DNA of 64,000 nt from an uncultured Christensenellaceae bacterium (GCA_910586905.1 CAJUIV010000003.1:18929-82928); one strand, 5' to 3'; shown: positions 1-7,241, counted from the first letter of the stretch. The notes: generated by a model from the letters alone, not told the origin. Made by a program: numbers and translations.

Positions 1-219
1 ACACAGGAACAAAAGCCGCTTGCGCTGGAGTTCGGCAAGGACACGGTTTACGTGCGCAACAATATTCGACGGATTGAGAAAACCGCCGAGGACGATTTCG
101 AGGGCTGGGAGTACGAGGAAACTACCTATACCTATCCGGAATACGTAAAAAAGCAGCAAGAGGACGGCGACAACGTAAAGCTGGCGCTCGCCGAGCTTGC
201 GGAAATTGTAGGAGGCTAA
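1..219 (+). CDS. Phage tail-region protein, C-terminal fragment (truncated by window edge)
   Basis: An open frame runs from base 1 to a TAA at 217-219 (72 residues visible, no start in the window). It is acidic and rich in Glu, Tyr and Lys, with no motif I recognise. It is followed after one base by the next small gene, whose GGAGG ribosome site lies inside this frame, so the two are cotranscribed. Base composition is clearly G+C-richer than the chromosome beyond 1.6 kb, and the next genes are a small phage protein, a membrane-anchored coiled-coil protein and a holin. By position this is probably a late tail or baseplate-associated protein; that is inference from context only. Confidence 0.55.
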   Translation, partial: TQEQKPLALEFGKDTVYVRNNIRRIEKTAEDDFEGWEYEETTYTYPEYVKKQQEDGDNVKLALAELAEIVGG

Positions 220-220
220 T

Positions 221-328
221 ATGGTAAAAATTTACGTTGATTTAATCAATCGCGGGCTCAAGACACTTGAGGACGTGCCGGCGCGCTGGCGCGAGGCTGT
301 AAAGGCAGCACTGGAGGCGAGGGACTAA
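221..328 (+). CDS. Short phage protein (CD1375/XkdX-like, 35 aa)
   Basis: The frame begins at ATG 221, five bases after a GGAGG site, and ends in a TAATG overlap with the next gene. It encodes 35 residues with the pattern YVDLINRGLKTLEDVP...WREAV, the layout of the short proteins that sit between tail-fibre genes and the holin in many Firmicute prophages (annotated CD1375-like or XkdX-like). The biochemical role of these proteins is not known to me. The overlap with the following frame implies translational coupling within the lysis and tail-end operon. Confidence 0.6.
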   Translation: MVKIYVDLINRGLKTLEDVPARWREAVKAALEARD

Positions 329-636
329 TGGACGGCTTGACTGTACTTGCAATCGTATTGCCGATTGTAACCGCGGGGCTCACGATAGCCTCGTTTTTTA
401 TTGCTCGCAGCGCCGAGGCAAAGAAAAAAGGACACGACGACGGCGAGCTCAAAACCGACATATCATACGTAAAGCGTCGGGTGGACGATATACTGCTCGA
501 GCAGCGAGAAATCAACAAAATGCTGGACGCCCACGGGGAACGTATTACCCGGCTGGAGGAAAGCACAAAGCAAGCCCACAAGCGTATTGACGGGCTGGAA
601 AATAGAATAAGCCGCAAACCCGCGGCAAAGGAGTAA
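328..636 (+). CDS. Phage XhlA-like membrane-anchored coiled-coil protein
   Basis: 102 residues. One N-terminal hydrophobic segment (about residues 4-25) is followed by a Lys-rich stretch and a long charged coiled coil (about 38-95, with repeated I/L spacing through RRVDDILLEQREINKML). This matches the hemolysin XhlA type of phage lysis accessory protein, which sits in the membrane next to the holin. The start overlaps the previous stop (TAATG), and the downstream holin starts four bases after this stop, so three genes form one tight cluster. Its exact role in lysis is inferred from neighbours and topology. Confidence 0.6.
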   Translation: MDGLTVLAIVLPIVTAGLTIASFFIARSAEAKKKGHDDGELKTDISYVKRRVDDILLEQREINKMLDAHGERITRLEESTKQAHKRIDGLENRISRKPAAKE

Positions 637-639
637 GTT

Positions 640-948
640 ATGGAAAACCTTATCGAAATTACGAGCGTGCCCGTTATCGTGGCAATCGTTTATGCAGCAC
701 TGGCTTTATATAAGCACTTTGTAAAAGCCGAAAAGTGGGTGCGCCTTATCCCGTTGTGGGCTGCGCTGCTGGGCGTCGTGCTCGGTATTGTAGCGTTTTA
801 TGCGGTGCCGGCGATTATCCCGGCGGATAACGTGCTGGTGGCTATCCTTGTGGGCGGCGCCTCGGGGCTCGCTGCGACGGGTACCAATCAGATATACAAG
901 CAGCTCACGAAAGACAAGGACGACCCCGGAAATGACAAAACCGAGTAA
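640..948 (+). CDS. Phage holin (Hol44/superfamily V-like)
   Basis: 102 residues with three hydrophobic segments (about residues 9-25, 35-58 and 62-80), a glycine-rich last helix (GGASGLAATGTNQIYKQL) and a short charged C-terminal tail. Size, topology and the tail-to-lysis gene order are those of small phage holins, which permeabilise the membrane for an endolysin. It starts at ATG 640 after GGAG. No endolysin follows: the next features are a terminator and the tRNA operon on the other strand, so the lysin must lie elsewhere in the prophage or be missing. Composition remains G+C-rich to the end of the gene. Confidence 0.72.
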   Translation: MENLIEITSVPVIVAIVYAALALYKHFVKAEKWVRLIPLWAALLGVVLGIVAFYAVPAIIPADNVLVAILVGGASGLAATGTNQIYKQLTKDKDDPGNDKTE

Positions 949-976
949 AGAAAAATGCAAGAGGCTTACCTCTTGC
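946..976 (-). terminator. Rho-independent terminator of the tRNA operon
   Basis: On the minus strand GCAAGAGG (976-969), loop TAAG and CCTCTTGC (964-957) form a perfect 8-bp stem followed by ATTTTTC. The U-tract is on the minus side only, so the signal ends transcripts coming from the tRNA genes. It abuts the end of the holin gene on the other strand. Confidence 0.75.
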
Positions 977-1001
977 AAATTATCCCAAATACGCCCCGCC
1001 G

Positions 1002-1034
1002 GAACACGTAAAAGGCTTTTTTTACGCCCGTGTT
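1002..1034. repeat. Imperfect inverted repeat between holin and tRNA-Tyr
   Basis: GAACACGTAAAA on the plus strand is mirrored by TTTTACGCCCGTGTTC, an inverted repeat interrupted by a 4-base insertion. It lies in the 100 bases that separate the prophage holin from the 3' end of tRNA-Tyr. It could be a weak hairpin of the tRNA transcript or part of a recombination site; the sequence does not decide. Confidence 0.4.
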
Positions 1035-1050
1035 CGTATTTGTAAGTGTT

Positions 1051-1135
1051 TGGTGGGAGGGGGTGGATTCGAACCACCGAAGTCGGAGACGACAGATTTA
1101 CAGTCTGTTCCCTTTGGCCGCTCGGGAACCCTCCC
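1051..1135 (-). tRNA. tRNA-Tyr(GTA)
   Basis: Read on the minus strand: a 7-bp acceptor stem (GGGAGGG with CCCTCCC), an anticodon loop CTGTAAA giving GTA, a long variable arm as expected for a class II bacterial tRNA-Tyr, a GGTTCGAATCC T-loop, and encoded ACCA. Total 85 nt. It is the last gene of the six-tRNA operon, and its 3' end faces the prophage remnant, the usual target side for tRNA-directed integrases. Confidence 0.95.
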
Positions 1136-1184
1136 AAATATTCGGTTTGTTTCCTTATAACACAAAAAGTCTTAATAAAAAAAA

Positions 1185-1261
1185 TGGAGCTGGTGAATGG
1201 AATCGAACCATCAACCTATTGATTACAAATCAATTGCTCTGCCTGATTGAGCTACACCAGC
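1185..1261 (-). tRNA. tRNA-Thr(TGT)
   Basis: Minus-strand cloverleaf with acceptor GCTGGTG/CACCAGC, anticodon loop TTTGTAA giving TGT, T-arm GGTTCGATTCC and encoded CCA. 77 nt, about 50 bases upstream of tRNA-Tyr in the same operon. Confidence 0.95.
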
Positions 1262-1286
1262 GTTAATTATATTATTTCCAATGTAG

Positions 1287-1362
1287 TGGTGCTTCGGGGC
1301 GGAATTGAACCACCGACACGGGGATTTTCAGTCCCCTGCTCTACCGACTGAGCTACCGAAGC
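1287..1362 (-). tRNA. tRNA-Phe(GAA)
   Basis: Minus-strand cloverleaf with acceptor GCTTCGG/CCGAAGC, anticodon loop CTGAAAA giving GAA, and encoded ACCA. 76 nt. This tRNA would be the ligand read by the T-box leader found upstream of pheST at 58 kb. Confidence 0.95.
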
Positions 1363-1369
1363 AAAACAT

Positions 1370-1446
1370 TGGCGACCCGGAAGGGACTCGAACCCTCGAC
1401 CTCCAGCGTGACAGGCTGGCGTACTAACCATCTGTACTACCGGGCC
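1370..1446 (-). tRNA. tRNA-Asp(GTC)
   Basis: Minus-strand cloverleaf with acceptor GGCCCGG/CCGGGTC (one G-T pair), anticodon loop CTGTCAC giving GTC, T-arm GGTTCGAGTCC, discriminator G and encoded CCA. 77 nt. Confidence 0.95.
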
Positions 1447-1465
1447 AAATATAAGATTTTGCGTA

Positions 1466-1542
1466 TGGTGGGCCTTCAGGGACTTGAACCCCGGACCAAT
1501 CGGTTATGAGCCGACCGCTCTGACCAACTGAGCTAAAGGCCC
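1466..1542 (-). tRNA. tRNA-Met(CAT)
   Basis: Minus-strand cloverleaf with acceptor GGGCCTT/AAGGCCC, anticodon loop CTCATAA giving CAT, and encoded ACCA. 77 nt. The paired acceptor terminus excludes the usual initiator mismatch, so this is an elongator-type CAT tRNA. A lysidine-modified Ile2 tRNA cannot be excluded from sequence alone, but the body resembles clostridial Met elongators. Confidence 0.88.
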
Positions 1543-1566
1543 CAACTATTTGCTAGCGAAATAGAT

Positions 1567-1643
1567 TGGTCGGGGTGAAGAGATTCGAACTCCCGACCCC
1601 ATGGTCCCAAACCACGTGCGCTACCAAACTGCGCTACACCCCG
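1567..1643 (-). tRNA. tRNA-Pro(TGG)
   Basis: Minus-strand cloverleaf with acceptor CGGGGTG/CACCCCG, anticodon loop TTTGGGA giving TGG, T-arm GAGTTCGAATCTC and encoded ACCA. 77 nt. It is the first gene of the operon, 22 bases downstream of the promoter. Confidence 0.95.
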
Positions 1644-1664
1644 ATGTTTTTCATCAGCTTGTTT

Positions 1665-1693
1665 ATCTTACAATATTTTAAGATATATGTCAA
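1665..1693 (-). promoter_or_regulatory. Sigma-A promoter of the tRNA operon
   Basis: On the minus strand a consensus -35 TTGACA (1693-1688) is separated by exactly 17 bases from a -10 TAAGAT (1670-1665), placing the start about 15 bases before tRNA-Pro. A near-consensus promoter fits a stable-RNA operon. Confidence 0.8.
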
Positions 1694-2130
1694 CTTTTTT
1701 TAAAAAGTTTTTGTAAAAAAATATAACGAAACTATGTTTGTATACTGCTATCTACATTGATACCGGAAGCGGTGATAGCGATAATGTTGCGATAAAGTAA
1801 TTGCGGCTACGAACGTAGAAATTTACCGTTAAGAAAATAATAAGTATACCGAACAGTATCTGCTATTTTACAAAGAGACATAACCGCAGTCTGTATGTAT
1901 TTACAAATAAATCAATATTATAAACAATTTATCGCCGTTTAATATATATAAATCTTCCATTATTGTTTAAAACAATTAGACTGACTAGAAAGAGAGGCTC
2001 TGATGAATATACATATGATATTTTTAATCGTATAACTTTTCAATCGTATTTAACGAATTAAAAATTCGTACTGTATCTTCGTTCAAACGGCGGAATTACA
2101 ATTTTACAGTGCGACAAAAAAGATTTATTC
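1694..2130. other. AT-rich gap without recognised genes
   Basis: About 440 bases between the tRNA promoter and the rhomboid promoter. No frame with a ribosome site, no tRNA-like fold and no repeat shared with the rest of the window were seen. Composition returns to the chromosomal AT-rich level here. Confidence 0.5.
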
Positions 2131-2159
2131 TTGACTTTTATTTGAGTTTAATTTATTAT
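2131..2159 (+). promoter_or_regulatory. Sigma-A promoter for the rhomboid operon
   Basis: TTGACT (2131-2136), 17 bases, then TATTAT (2154-2159), about 60 bases before the chosen start of the rhomboid gene. Close to consensus and the only good match in this gap. Confidence 0.6.
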
Positions 2160-2222
2160 TTAATCAACAAATAGCGGCGTTTAATATACGTTTTGTATAA
2201 CGTATTGCCGGGAGAGGAAAAT

Positions 2223-2972
2223 ATGAAGCACAAGTTTAACGTCAAAAATCTTTTGACTGTAACTAACTTAATGATGATTATATTACTCGTACTATACTTT
2301 TTGGATAGATTTTTACCGTTTCCGGAGGGGTATACAGGCTATGACGCATGGCTTGACGATACGCCTCCCGCTTTTAACTATATTTTCGGTAGTTGCGGCG
2401 GCTTGCTTACCAATTATATGGCTATGAACGTCGGCGCAGCCGTAAACGGAACTGCGTTCTACCGTAATTTTACTTGTATTTTGCTGCATGGACATGTTTT
2501 GCATTTGATAGCAAACTTAGTGGGATTGTATTTTATAGGCAACTACACGGAAAAGCGATTCGGATGGTGGATTATGTTGATACTTTTCGTAGTTACGGCT
2601 TTTCTGGAGAGTATTATTACCGACCCGCTGTATGTTGCAATGTTTCCCTCGAAAGCCGAAGAAGTCGCTGCCACTCCAAGCATGGGAGCTTCCGGAGGGA
2701 TTTTCGGTTTGATTGGCGTTTCCCTTGCGGCAATTTTCTTTGATATAAAAAGCTTTAAAAAGATAGGAATGCCTACGATTATAGTTATGGCAATATACGG
2801 TTTTCTTACTACGTACGTCGTAAGTTTAGGGTGGACCACTTTGTGTCATAACGTAGCTTTGATAGTCGGTTTAGTTGTAGGGACGCTACTGATTTTGCCT
2901 TTTTATCTTCTTAAAAAGGGCAAATTCGCTACTCAAACCGAAATTTCGGAAAATAATACAAACGACATATGA
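2223..2972 (+). CDS. Rhomboid family intramembrane serine protease
   Basis: 249 residues with about six hydrophobic segments. The catalytic Ser is in GASG (Ser157) at the head of a helix, and the partner His209 lies in the last conserved helix (CHNVALIVGLVVG). The oxyanion-side HLIAN motif (His94, Asn98) precedes them. All residues of an active rhomboid are present, so it should cleave transmembrane substrates within the membrane. I chose ATG 2223 because GGGAGAGG lies five bases upstream; an earlier in-frame ATG at 2193 has no such site. The stop overlaps the next start (ATGA), coupling it to a frameshifted gene of unknown function. The substrate cannot be told from sequence. Confidence 0.88.
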   Translation: MKHKFNVKNLLTVTNLMMIILLVLYFLDRFLPFPEGYTGYDAWLDDTPPAFNYIFGSCGGLLTNYMAMNVGAAVNGTAFYRNFTCILLHGHVLHLIANLVGLYFIGNYTEKRFGWWIMLILFVVTAFLESIITDPLYVAMFPSKAEEVAATPSMGASGGIFGLIGVSLAAIFFDIKSFKKIGMPTIIVMAIYGFLTTYVVSLGWTTLCHNVALIVGLVVGTLLILPFYLLKKGKFATQTEISENNTNDI

Positions 2973-3196
2973 ATAAGTACAATTTTGACGCAACCTTTTC
3001 GATGGACGCTTTTTTAAAAGCTTACAATGAAAGAGTCGGTAAAGAACATATCACTAAAAACTATCCGTATAAATTGCAATACGATACCGGCGAAGAATTT
3101 GTATCGTTGCGATGGGAACTGTATTCCGCCAAATTAGATATTTTAAAATGTTTCCTCATATTAAGAGTGAATACGAAAAGAGAGCGTCGTACGTAA
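2969..3196 (+). CDS. N-terminal part of an unknown protein; frame changes at 3142-3148
   Basis: This frame starts in an ATGA overlap with the rhomboid stop and would end at 3196 after 75 residues. Its first 60 residues read naturally into the next frame if the ribosome or the true sequence shifts by -1 at TTTAAAA (3142-3148), which is in the register T TTA AAA. The residues after that point (frequent Arg and Lys, no continuity) look like shadow translation. The joined product would be about 480 residues. No domain is recognised. It is either a programmed frameshift gene, a recently broken gene, or a one-base sequence error. Confidence 0.6.
   Translation: MNKYNFDATFSMDAFLKAYNERVGKEHITKNYPYKLQYDTGEEFVSLRWELYSAKLDILKCFLILRVNTKRERRT
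3142..3148 (+). other. Slippery heptamer T TTA AAA (candidate -1 frameshift site)
   Basis: In the upstream frame the codons are ATT TTA AAA TGT, so the heptamer TTTAAAA has the X XXY YYZ register of classical -1 sites. A -1 slip enters the long downstream frame at ATG TTT CCT. It lies inside the only stretch (3112-3194) where both frames are open. I see no strong downstream pseudoknot; only a 5-bp TACGA/TCGTA stem about 25 bases on. Confidence 0.5.
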
Positions 3197-4410
3197 AATA
3201 TTCTAAGCCATTGGGACATCTTGGCGCGGTGATGCCATCGCTTGTAAGGCATATTTCCGTTAATAAGCGTATTCCCAAATTATATAATGCGCCGCCAAAA
3301 AAAGTCGATGCATACGGCAACACACTTAGCTATAATCAATTCGTTTTCGACGCAAGCGGAAGTCTTTTAATGATAAAAGATTTTTGGGGCGATAAACTGC
3401 AATTTGTTTTGTACGTCGTAGAAACGGACGGCTGCAAGTATGTGATGGACCTGAACGAATTTGATGACGACGCGTGTTATATGTGTCGTATGAGGTATGA
3501 CGGTACTAGGCTTACGCGTTACGACGAATACGAAGCGGTGGCTGACGGCGGGTTTTATTACAGCGAAATATATTATAATCTTGAAAACAAGCTATATTGT
3601 ACGGCTATGTTTTTGCAGCATAGATTCGAGCGTATTCCCGATTGTTTGGCCGGCGATATTAGTTATATCGAACATTATTATGAAAGCCGTCGTTCCGAGT
3701 TTTTGCCTAAATTAAAGTTATCCGTTACCGACAAAGATACGCCCGTTTTCGTGTACGCGTACGAGCTGTCGTTAAAAGAACGTGATAAAGCGGAGCGTAT
3801 TGACGAAACGTCTATTTATAGCGGTGAATCAAAGACGATTTTTCCCAAGAAAATTGTGTGTAAATTTTCTCTGCCTAATACGCGGCAGTCGTTTACACGT
3901 TTCAAACAGTTGCTTAAGCAGTGTGATTCAGATTATGAAAAAGGAATTTCTTTCGGCGCGTTTTGGCAAATACTTAAAGACTTTATACTTGCTGAAAAAT
4001 ACGATTGCGCCGACGATTCCGTGTTATGGGAACCGGAAGGATTTTGCAATACTTTACCCAAACAGCTGTTGGAAAATTTTGATTTTCTGAAAGTTTTATT
4101 AAACGACAGTGAATCATGCGACTTATGTAATCGGGAATTGGCAAAATTTAAAGAACAGTCAGACCGTATCGGTATACACGTTGCGCGGCAGTTTGTCCAC
4201 GAAGACGATTACGGACAATACGAGTATATGGAGCAATTAAATATAGACTTTAACGTGTCGGTGTATGAGGCAAATGGAGAAATATTGGGGACGATTTGGT
4301 CGGAAAACGATTACGATGAATTTTTTTCTCGTATAGAAAACAGCAGAGAATTCAAATCGATTGTTCCTGACCAAATTATAAAACTTAAAATACGTTTCGG
4401 TAAAGTGTAG
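3148..4410 (+). CDS. Unknown protein, main body (420 aa in this frame)
   Basis: The long frame to 4410 encodes a soluble, Tyr- and Asp-rich protein with no membrane segment and no motif I recognise. It contains scattered cysteines (for example ESCDLCNREL near the C-terminus) that are not in a clear metal-binding spacing. The frame is open from 3112, but neither ATG 3112 nor ATG 3148 has a ribosome site. That favours translation as a continuation of the 2969 frame. It is coupled to the rhomboid protease, so a membrane-surface or signalling role is possible, but this is context only. It is followed by about 240 bases without a clear terminator. Confidence 0.7.
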   Translation: MFPHIKSEYEKRASYVKYSKPLGHLGAVMPSLVRHISVNKRIPKLYNAPPKKVDAYGNTLSYNQFVFDASGSLLMIKDFWGDKLQFVLYVVETDGCKYVMDLNEFDDDACYMCRMRYDGTRLTRYDEYEAVADGGFYYSEIYYNLENKLYCTAMFLQHRFERIPDCLAGDISYIEHYYESRRSEFLPKLKLSVTDKDTPVFVYAYELSLKERDKAERIDETSIYSGESKTIFPKKIVCKFSLPNTRQSFTRFKQLLKQCDSDYEKGISFGAFWQILKDFILAEKYDCADDSVLWEPEGFCNTLPKQLLENFDFLKVLLNDSESCDLCNRELAKFKEQSDRIGIHVARQFVHEDDYGQYEYMEQLNIDFNVSVYEANGEILGTIWSENDYDEFFSRIENSREFKSIVPDQIIKLKIRFGKV

Positions 4411-4647
4411 ATAATATGTTTGGATTAAATGCGGTATTATAAATATATCTTTTAGAAAATAATATTGCGTTGAAGAGTATAATAAGTACAATGCCAAACT
4501 CAAAAATCAGGCGTTTTTCCGGTTATGTTTAATTATCTTGACGTTTCAGTTTATATCTTTTTGAAGTGTTATATGTTGGAATAAATGCATAAAAATATAA
4601 CATTGCTGCATATATAACGCTTGTCAAGTTTAAAAATGGAGTAGAGT

Positions 4648-4845
4648 ATGAAACAACTTTCCTTAATTAAAGAGAACTGCCCTCAAAATCACAAGTGTCC
4701 ATCAGTGGCGATTTGTCCTGTTGGGGCTTTAACGCAAACTGATTTCGGCGCACCGGAGATAAATCACGAAAAATGTATCAGATGCGGAAAATGCGCTACT
4801 TTTTGTCCTAAAAAAGCGCTTGTAATGCGTGATTTAAACCAATAA
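4648..4845 (+). CDS. Small ferredoxin-like 4Fe-4S protein
   Basis: 65 residues starting at ATG 4648 after GGAG. The C-terminal half carries a complete cluster motif (Cys43-x2-Cys46-x2-Cys49-x3-Cys53-Pro). The N-terminal half has only three cysteines in an unusual spacing, Cys11-x5-Cys17-x5-Cys23-Pro. I know similar small clostridial proteins of this layout, annotated only as 4Fe-4S binding proteins. It should be a soluble electron carrier, partner unknown. It stands alone between an unknown gene and a divergent deacetylase. Confidence 0.8.
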   Translation: MKQLSLIKENCPQNHKCPSVAICPVGALTQTDFGAPEINHEKCIRCGKCATFCPKKALVMRDLNQ

Positions 4846-5145
4846 CTGTTTGTCAACGCGTTAATTTTCCGATTATCGTTTTGGTAAAATGCGGTTTAAG
4901 CGGAAAATGATATGAGATTTTTGATATCAGGTTACGGTTTTTTGGGCGAAGTACGTTAAGTCGCCTAAATTACATATTGTAAACTGAATAATACTGTAAT
5001 AATTTAACGCTAAAAACTACAATTTGACAATATTGAAATTTTAGAACGCAAAGTTGTAGTGTGAAAACTTATTGAATGTTTGAAATGTCTCAAACTAATC
5101 TTAACGCCGATAAAGTGCTGATTATCGTATAGGCGCTAATAATGT
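4846..5145. other. AT-rich gap between convergent genes
   Basis: About 300 bases between the ferredoxin gene and the 3' end of the deacetylase. A possible 7-bp stem (TTTTCCG/CGGAAAA) near 4866-4908 has no U-tract. No convincing terminator, gene or RNA was seen. Confidence 0.4.
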
Positions 5146-5991
5146 TTATTTAATATTTTCTATCTTTGCAAATACGGTATCGACGTCGTATAATCCGCTG
5201 CGGTTGATTCGTTTAAGTTTGTATAAGCTTTGTTTTTCGCCTTTTTTGATGCAACTGACACCCTCGTTGCAAGTTAACATTATTCTAAATCCCATATTTT
5301 CTAATGTTTTTTCCGCAAGTTGATTGTATTTACCGAACGGATAAGCAAGTACTTTACATTGTTTGCCCGTGTTTTCGAAAAGTATTTTTTGCAGTTTTCC
5401 GATGTCGCTTTGTAATGCCCGTACGTACTGTTCGTCGGTTTCGCCGCATTTTTGGGAAATACCGAATCGCGGTTTGTAATTATGCATATTGTAGGTGTGA
5501 TTTCCTATTTCGAATACGTTACCGTGTGAAAGTTCGGCAATTTCTTCCCAAGTAACGTGAGAATAGTTGGGGTTATCGGTATCTCCGGATGCGGTGGTGA
5601 AATCGGAGAATTTTCCTATTACGTTTATGAGCGCTTTAAGACCGTACTTTTCCAGCAACGGCTTTGCATAATAAATATTATTATAATGTCCGTCGTCAAA
5701 CGTGATAAGTATCGGTTTGGGCGGCAACGCTCCTTTGCCGTCTACATAATCGACGATTTGCTGCGTTGTAACGGAAGTGTATCCTTTGTCTACTATACGT
5801 TTAAAATCTTGTTCGAGCTGAGCGGGCGACACTATATAAGTTCCGCTTTTGCTTTTTAAGACGCTATGGTACATAAGTATCGGAAGCGATACTGTATTCG
5901 TATCGGGCATTTGCTCTGCAGCGGATGCGTTTGACGGTATCAAGCACAATAATAGTGCGGTTAGCAATAAAATCACAAATGCTTTTTTCAT
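5146..5991 (-). CDS. Secreted polysaccharide deacetylase (NodB/CE4 family)
   Basis: 281 residues with a classical signal peptide (MKKAF..., hydrophobic 5-20, likely cleavage after ASA near residue 24). The CE4 motifs are complete: LITFDDG supplies the catalytic Asp pair, EIGNHTYNMH supplies the two metal His, and AYPFGKYN is motif 3. It should remove acetyl groups from an extracellular N-acetylated polymer such as peptidoglycan. It is monocistronic; no good ribosome site precedes the ATG. It is distinct from the second deacetylase homologue at 17.4 kb, which lacks the Asp pair. Confidence 0.88.
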   Translation of the reverse strand: MKKAFVILLLTALLLCLIPSNASAAEQMPDTNTVSLPILMYHSVLKSKSGTYIVSPAQLEQDFKRIVDKGYTSVTTQQIVDYVDGKGALPPKPILITFDDGHYNNIYYAKPLLEKYGLKALINVIGKFSDFTTASGDTDNPNYSHVTWEEIAELSHGNVFEIGNHTYNMHNYKPRFGISQKCGETDEQYVRALQSDIGKLQKILFENTGKQCKVLAYPFGKYNQLAEKTLENMGFRIMLTCNEGVSCIKKGEKQSLYKLKRINRSGLYDVDTVFAKIENIK

Positions 5992-6381
5992 AATCTAAGT
6001 ATATGTAACTTGCAAATTTTTATAATTATCACTAAAAATCGTTGTTTATAGAATAATATTACAGACATAATAGTTAAATACGAATAAAATAACCGATTGT
6101 GCAGAATACTGAGCTTATATTTAAAAGATATACTCAAAAATAACGATACATTTTATTTGATTATTACGCGCGTATAACGTTTTTTACTTTGCCGTTGACG
6201 TAAGACTTGCACTTTGAATATGTGGTGCAGTATACCAGACTAAGTAACGAGCCTAAGTATAGGAGAGATTTGTTATTCGGTTGTATTGTTAATTTGATTT
6301 TTTTATAGCGTCGTTTTTCGTATTCGTTTTAATTCTAAATAAATCCGTATATTTTTAATCTTTTTATATCACAATATCAGT
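5992..6381. other. AT-rich gap upstream of the DUF2953-gerW-dacF-rluB cluster
   Basis: About 390 bases between divergent genes, with no coding frame. It is of interest as one of the two places where a large inversion could have joined unrelated sequence (see findings). The 12-mer ATTACAGACATA occurs here and again near 61060 in the same orientation; this is short enough to be chance in AT-rich DNA. Confidence 0.4.
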
Positions 6382-6897
6382 ATGGTAGTTTGCACTGCAG
6401 CGTTGATATTTGTATTGTTGGCTTTTGCCCCAATACGCATCCGTGTGAACGTCAAAGTATATTTTCACAAACTTAAGGCGTGTATAAACGCGCGAATTTA
6501 TCGCGTGAAAGTTTTTAACGAAACTGTTTTAGTGCGCGGGGTAAAGCTTATATGCGACGGTACGGTGAAAACGGAAGTAAATATGATGCAAATAAACGCC
6601 GATAATGGAGTCAATTTGTTAAAATGCGTAACGATAGATAGTTTGAGCGTATCGGTTCTAAACAATTTGTCAAACGTTTCCGCGCAAGCGATTTTAGCGG
6701 AAAATATAATCTGCGCATTAGCTACGCGCATTGCGTGCGGCGTATCATGTTGTCGGATTTCTTCGCGGGTTTTGGCTTGCATAGAAGAAAGTAACGCGCG
6801 TATTCAAATCGCGTCAAGTTTCAACGTTGCAGAACTATCATTTCGTTTGCTTAAACAAGGAGTACAATTATGGATGCGCAAATCAGCGAAATCGTAG
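6382..6897 (+). CDS. DUF2953 domain protein
   Basis: 171 residues. A single N-terminal hydrophobic helix (about 2-17) leads into a PIRIRVNVKV strand pattern typical of DUF2953 proteins, which in Clostridia commonly sit directly upstream of gerW/ytfJ, as here. Function is not established; the constant partnership with a spore gene suggests a role in sporulation. The end overlaps the gerW start by 28 bases, so the two are coupled. No Shine-Dalgarno precedes ATG 6382, so the start is uncertain. Confidence 0.7.
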   Translation: MVVCTAALIFVLLAFAPIRIRVNVKVYFHKLKACINARIYRVKVFNETVLVRGVKLICDGTVKTEVNMMQINADNGVNLLKCVTIDSLSVSVLNNLSNVSAQAILAENIICALATRIACGVSCCRISSRVLACIEESNARIQIASSFNVAELSFRLLKQGVQLWMRKSAKS

Positions 6898-7241
6898 AAG
6901 CGGCGGTTTCCAATTTAAGTAAAGTTGCCGAAGTCAATACTATTATAGGTAAACCTCTTGTTACTATGGACGGCACGACGGTTTTGCCTGTTTCGCAAAT
7001 AAATTTCGCTTTTATGGCCGGCGGAGGCGAATACGGAAATAAGAATCGCAAGCGAAATTTTAATAGCGATATCGATAGTAATTTTGCCGGCGGTTCGGGC
7101 GGAGGAGCGAGTTTAACCCCCGTGTGTTTTTTAGTTATCAATAAAGACGGAGTAAAAGTATTGGACACGGAACGAAGCAATACGTTTGAAAAGATTTTCG
7201 ACGTAGCGAAAGACGTTGTAAATACTTTTAAAAAAGACTGA
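6870..7241 (+). CDS. ytfJ: GerW/YtfJ family sporulation protein
   Basis: 123 residues, starting at ATG 6870 eight bases after AAGGAG. The family layout is clear: an N-terminal helix (ISEIVEAAVSNL), the strand IGKPLVTMDGTTVLPVSQINFAFMAG, a Gly-rich centre (GGSGGGAS), and LTPVCFLVINKDGVKVL. Members are made in the forespore and affect spore properties and germination in Bacillus. It sits in the order DUF2953-gerW-dacF-rluB and overlaps the dacF start (TGATG), so it is in one transcript with a cell-wall carboxypeptidase used in spore cortex modification. Confidence 0.88.
   Translation: MDAQISEIVEAAVSNLSKVAEVNTIIGKPLVTMDGTTVLPVSQINFAFMAGGGEYGNKNRKRNFNSDIDSNFAGGSGGGASLTPVCFLVINKDGVKVLDTERSNTFEKIFDVAKDVVNTFKKD

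Noticed and set aside
706..1137. Long minus-strand frame covering the holin and tRNA-Tyr
   Set aside because: It runs antisense through the holin gene, the terminator and a clear tRNA, and has no ribosome site.
1030..1266. Plus-strand frame of 78 residues with VDSNHRSRRRQIYSLF
   Set aside because: It is the well-known spurious translation of antisense tRNA genes.
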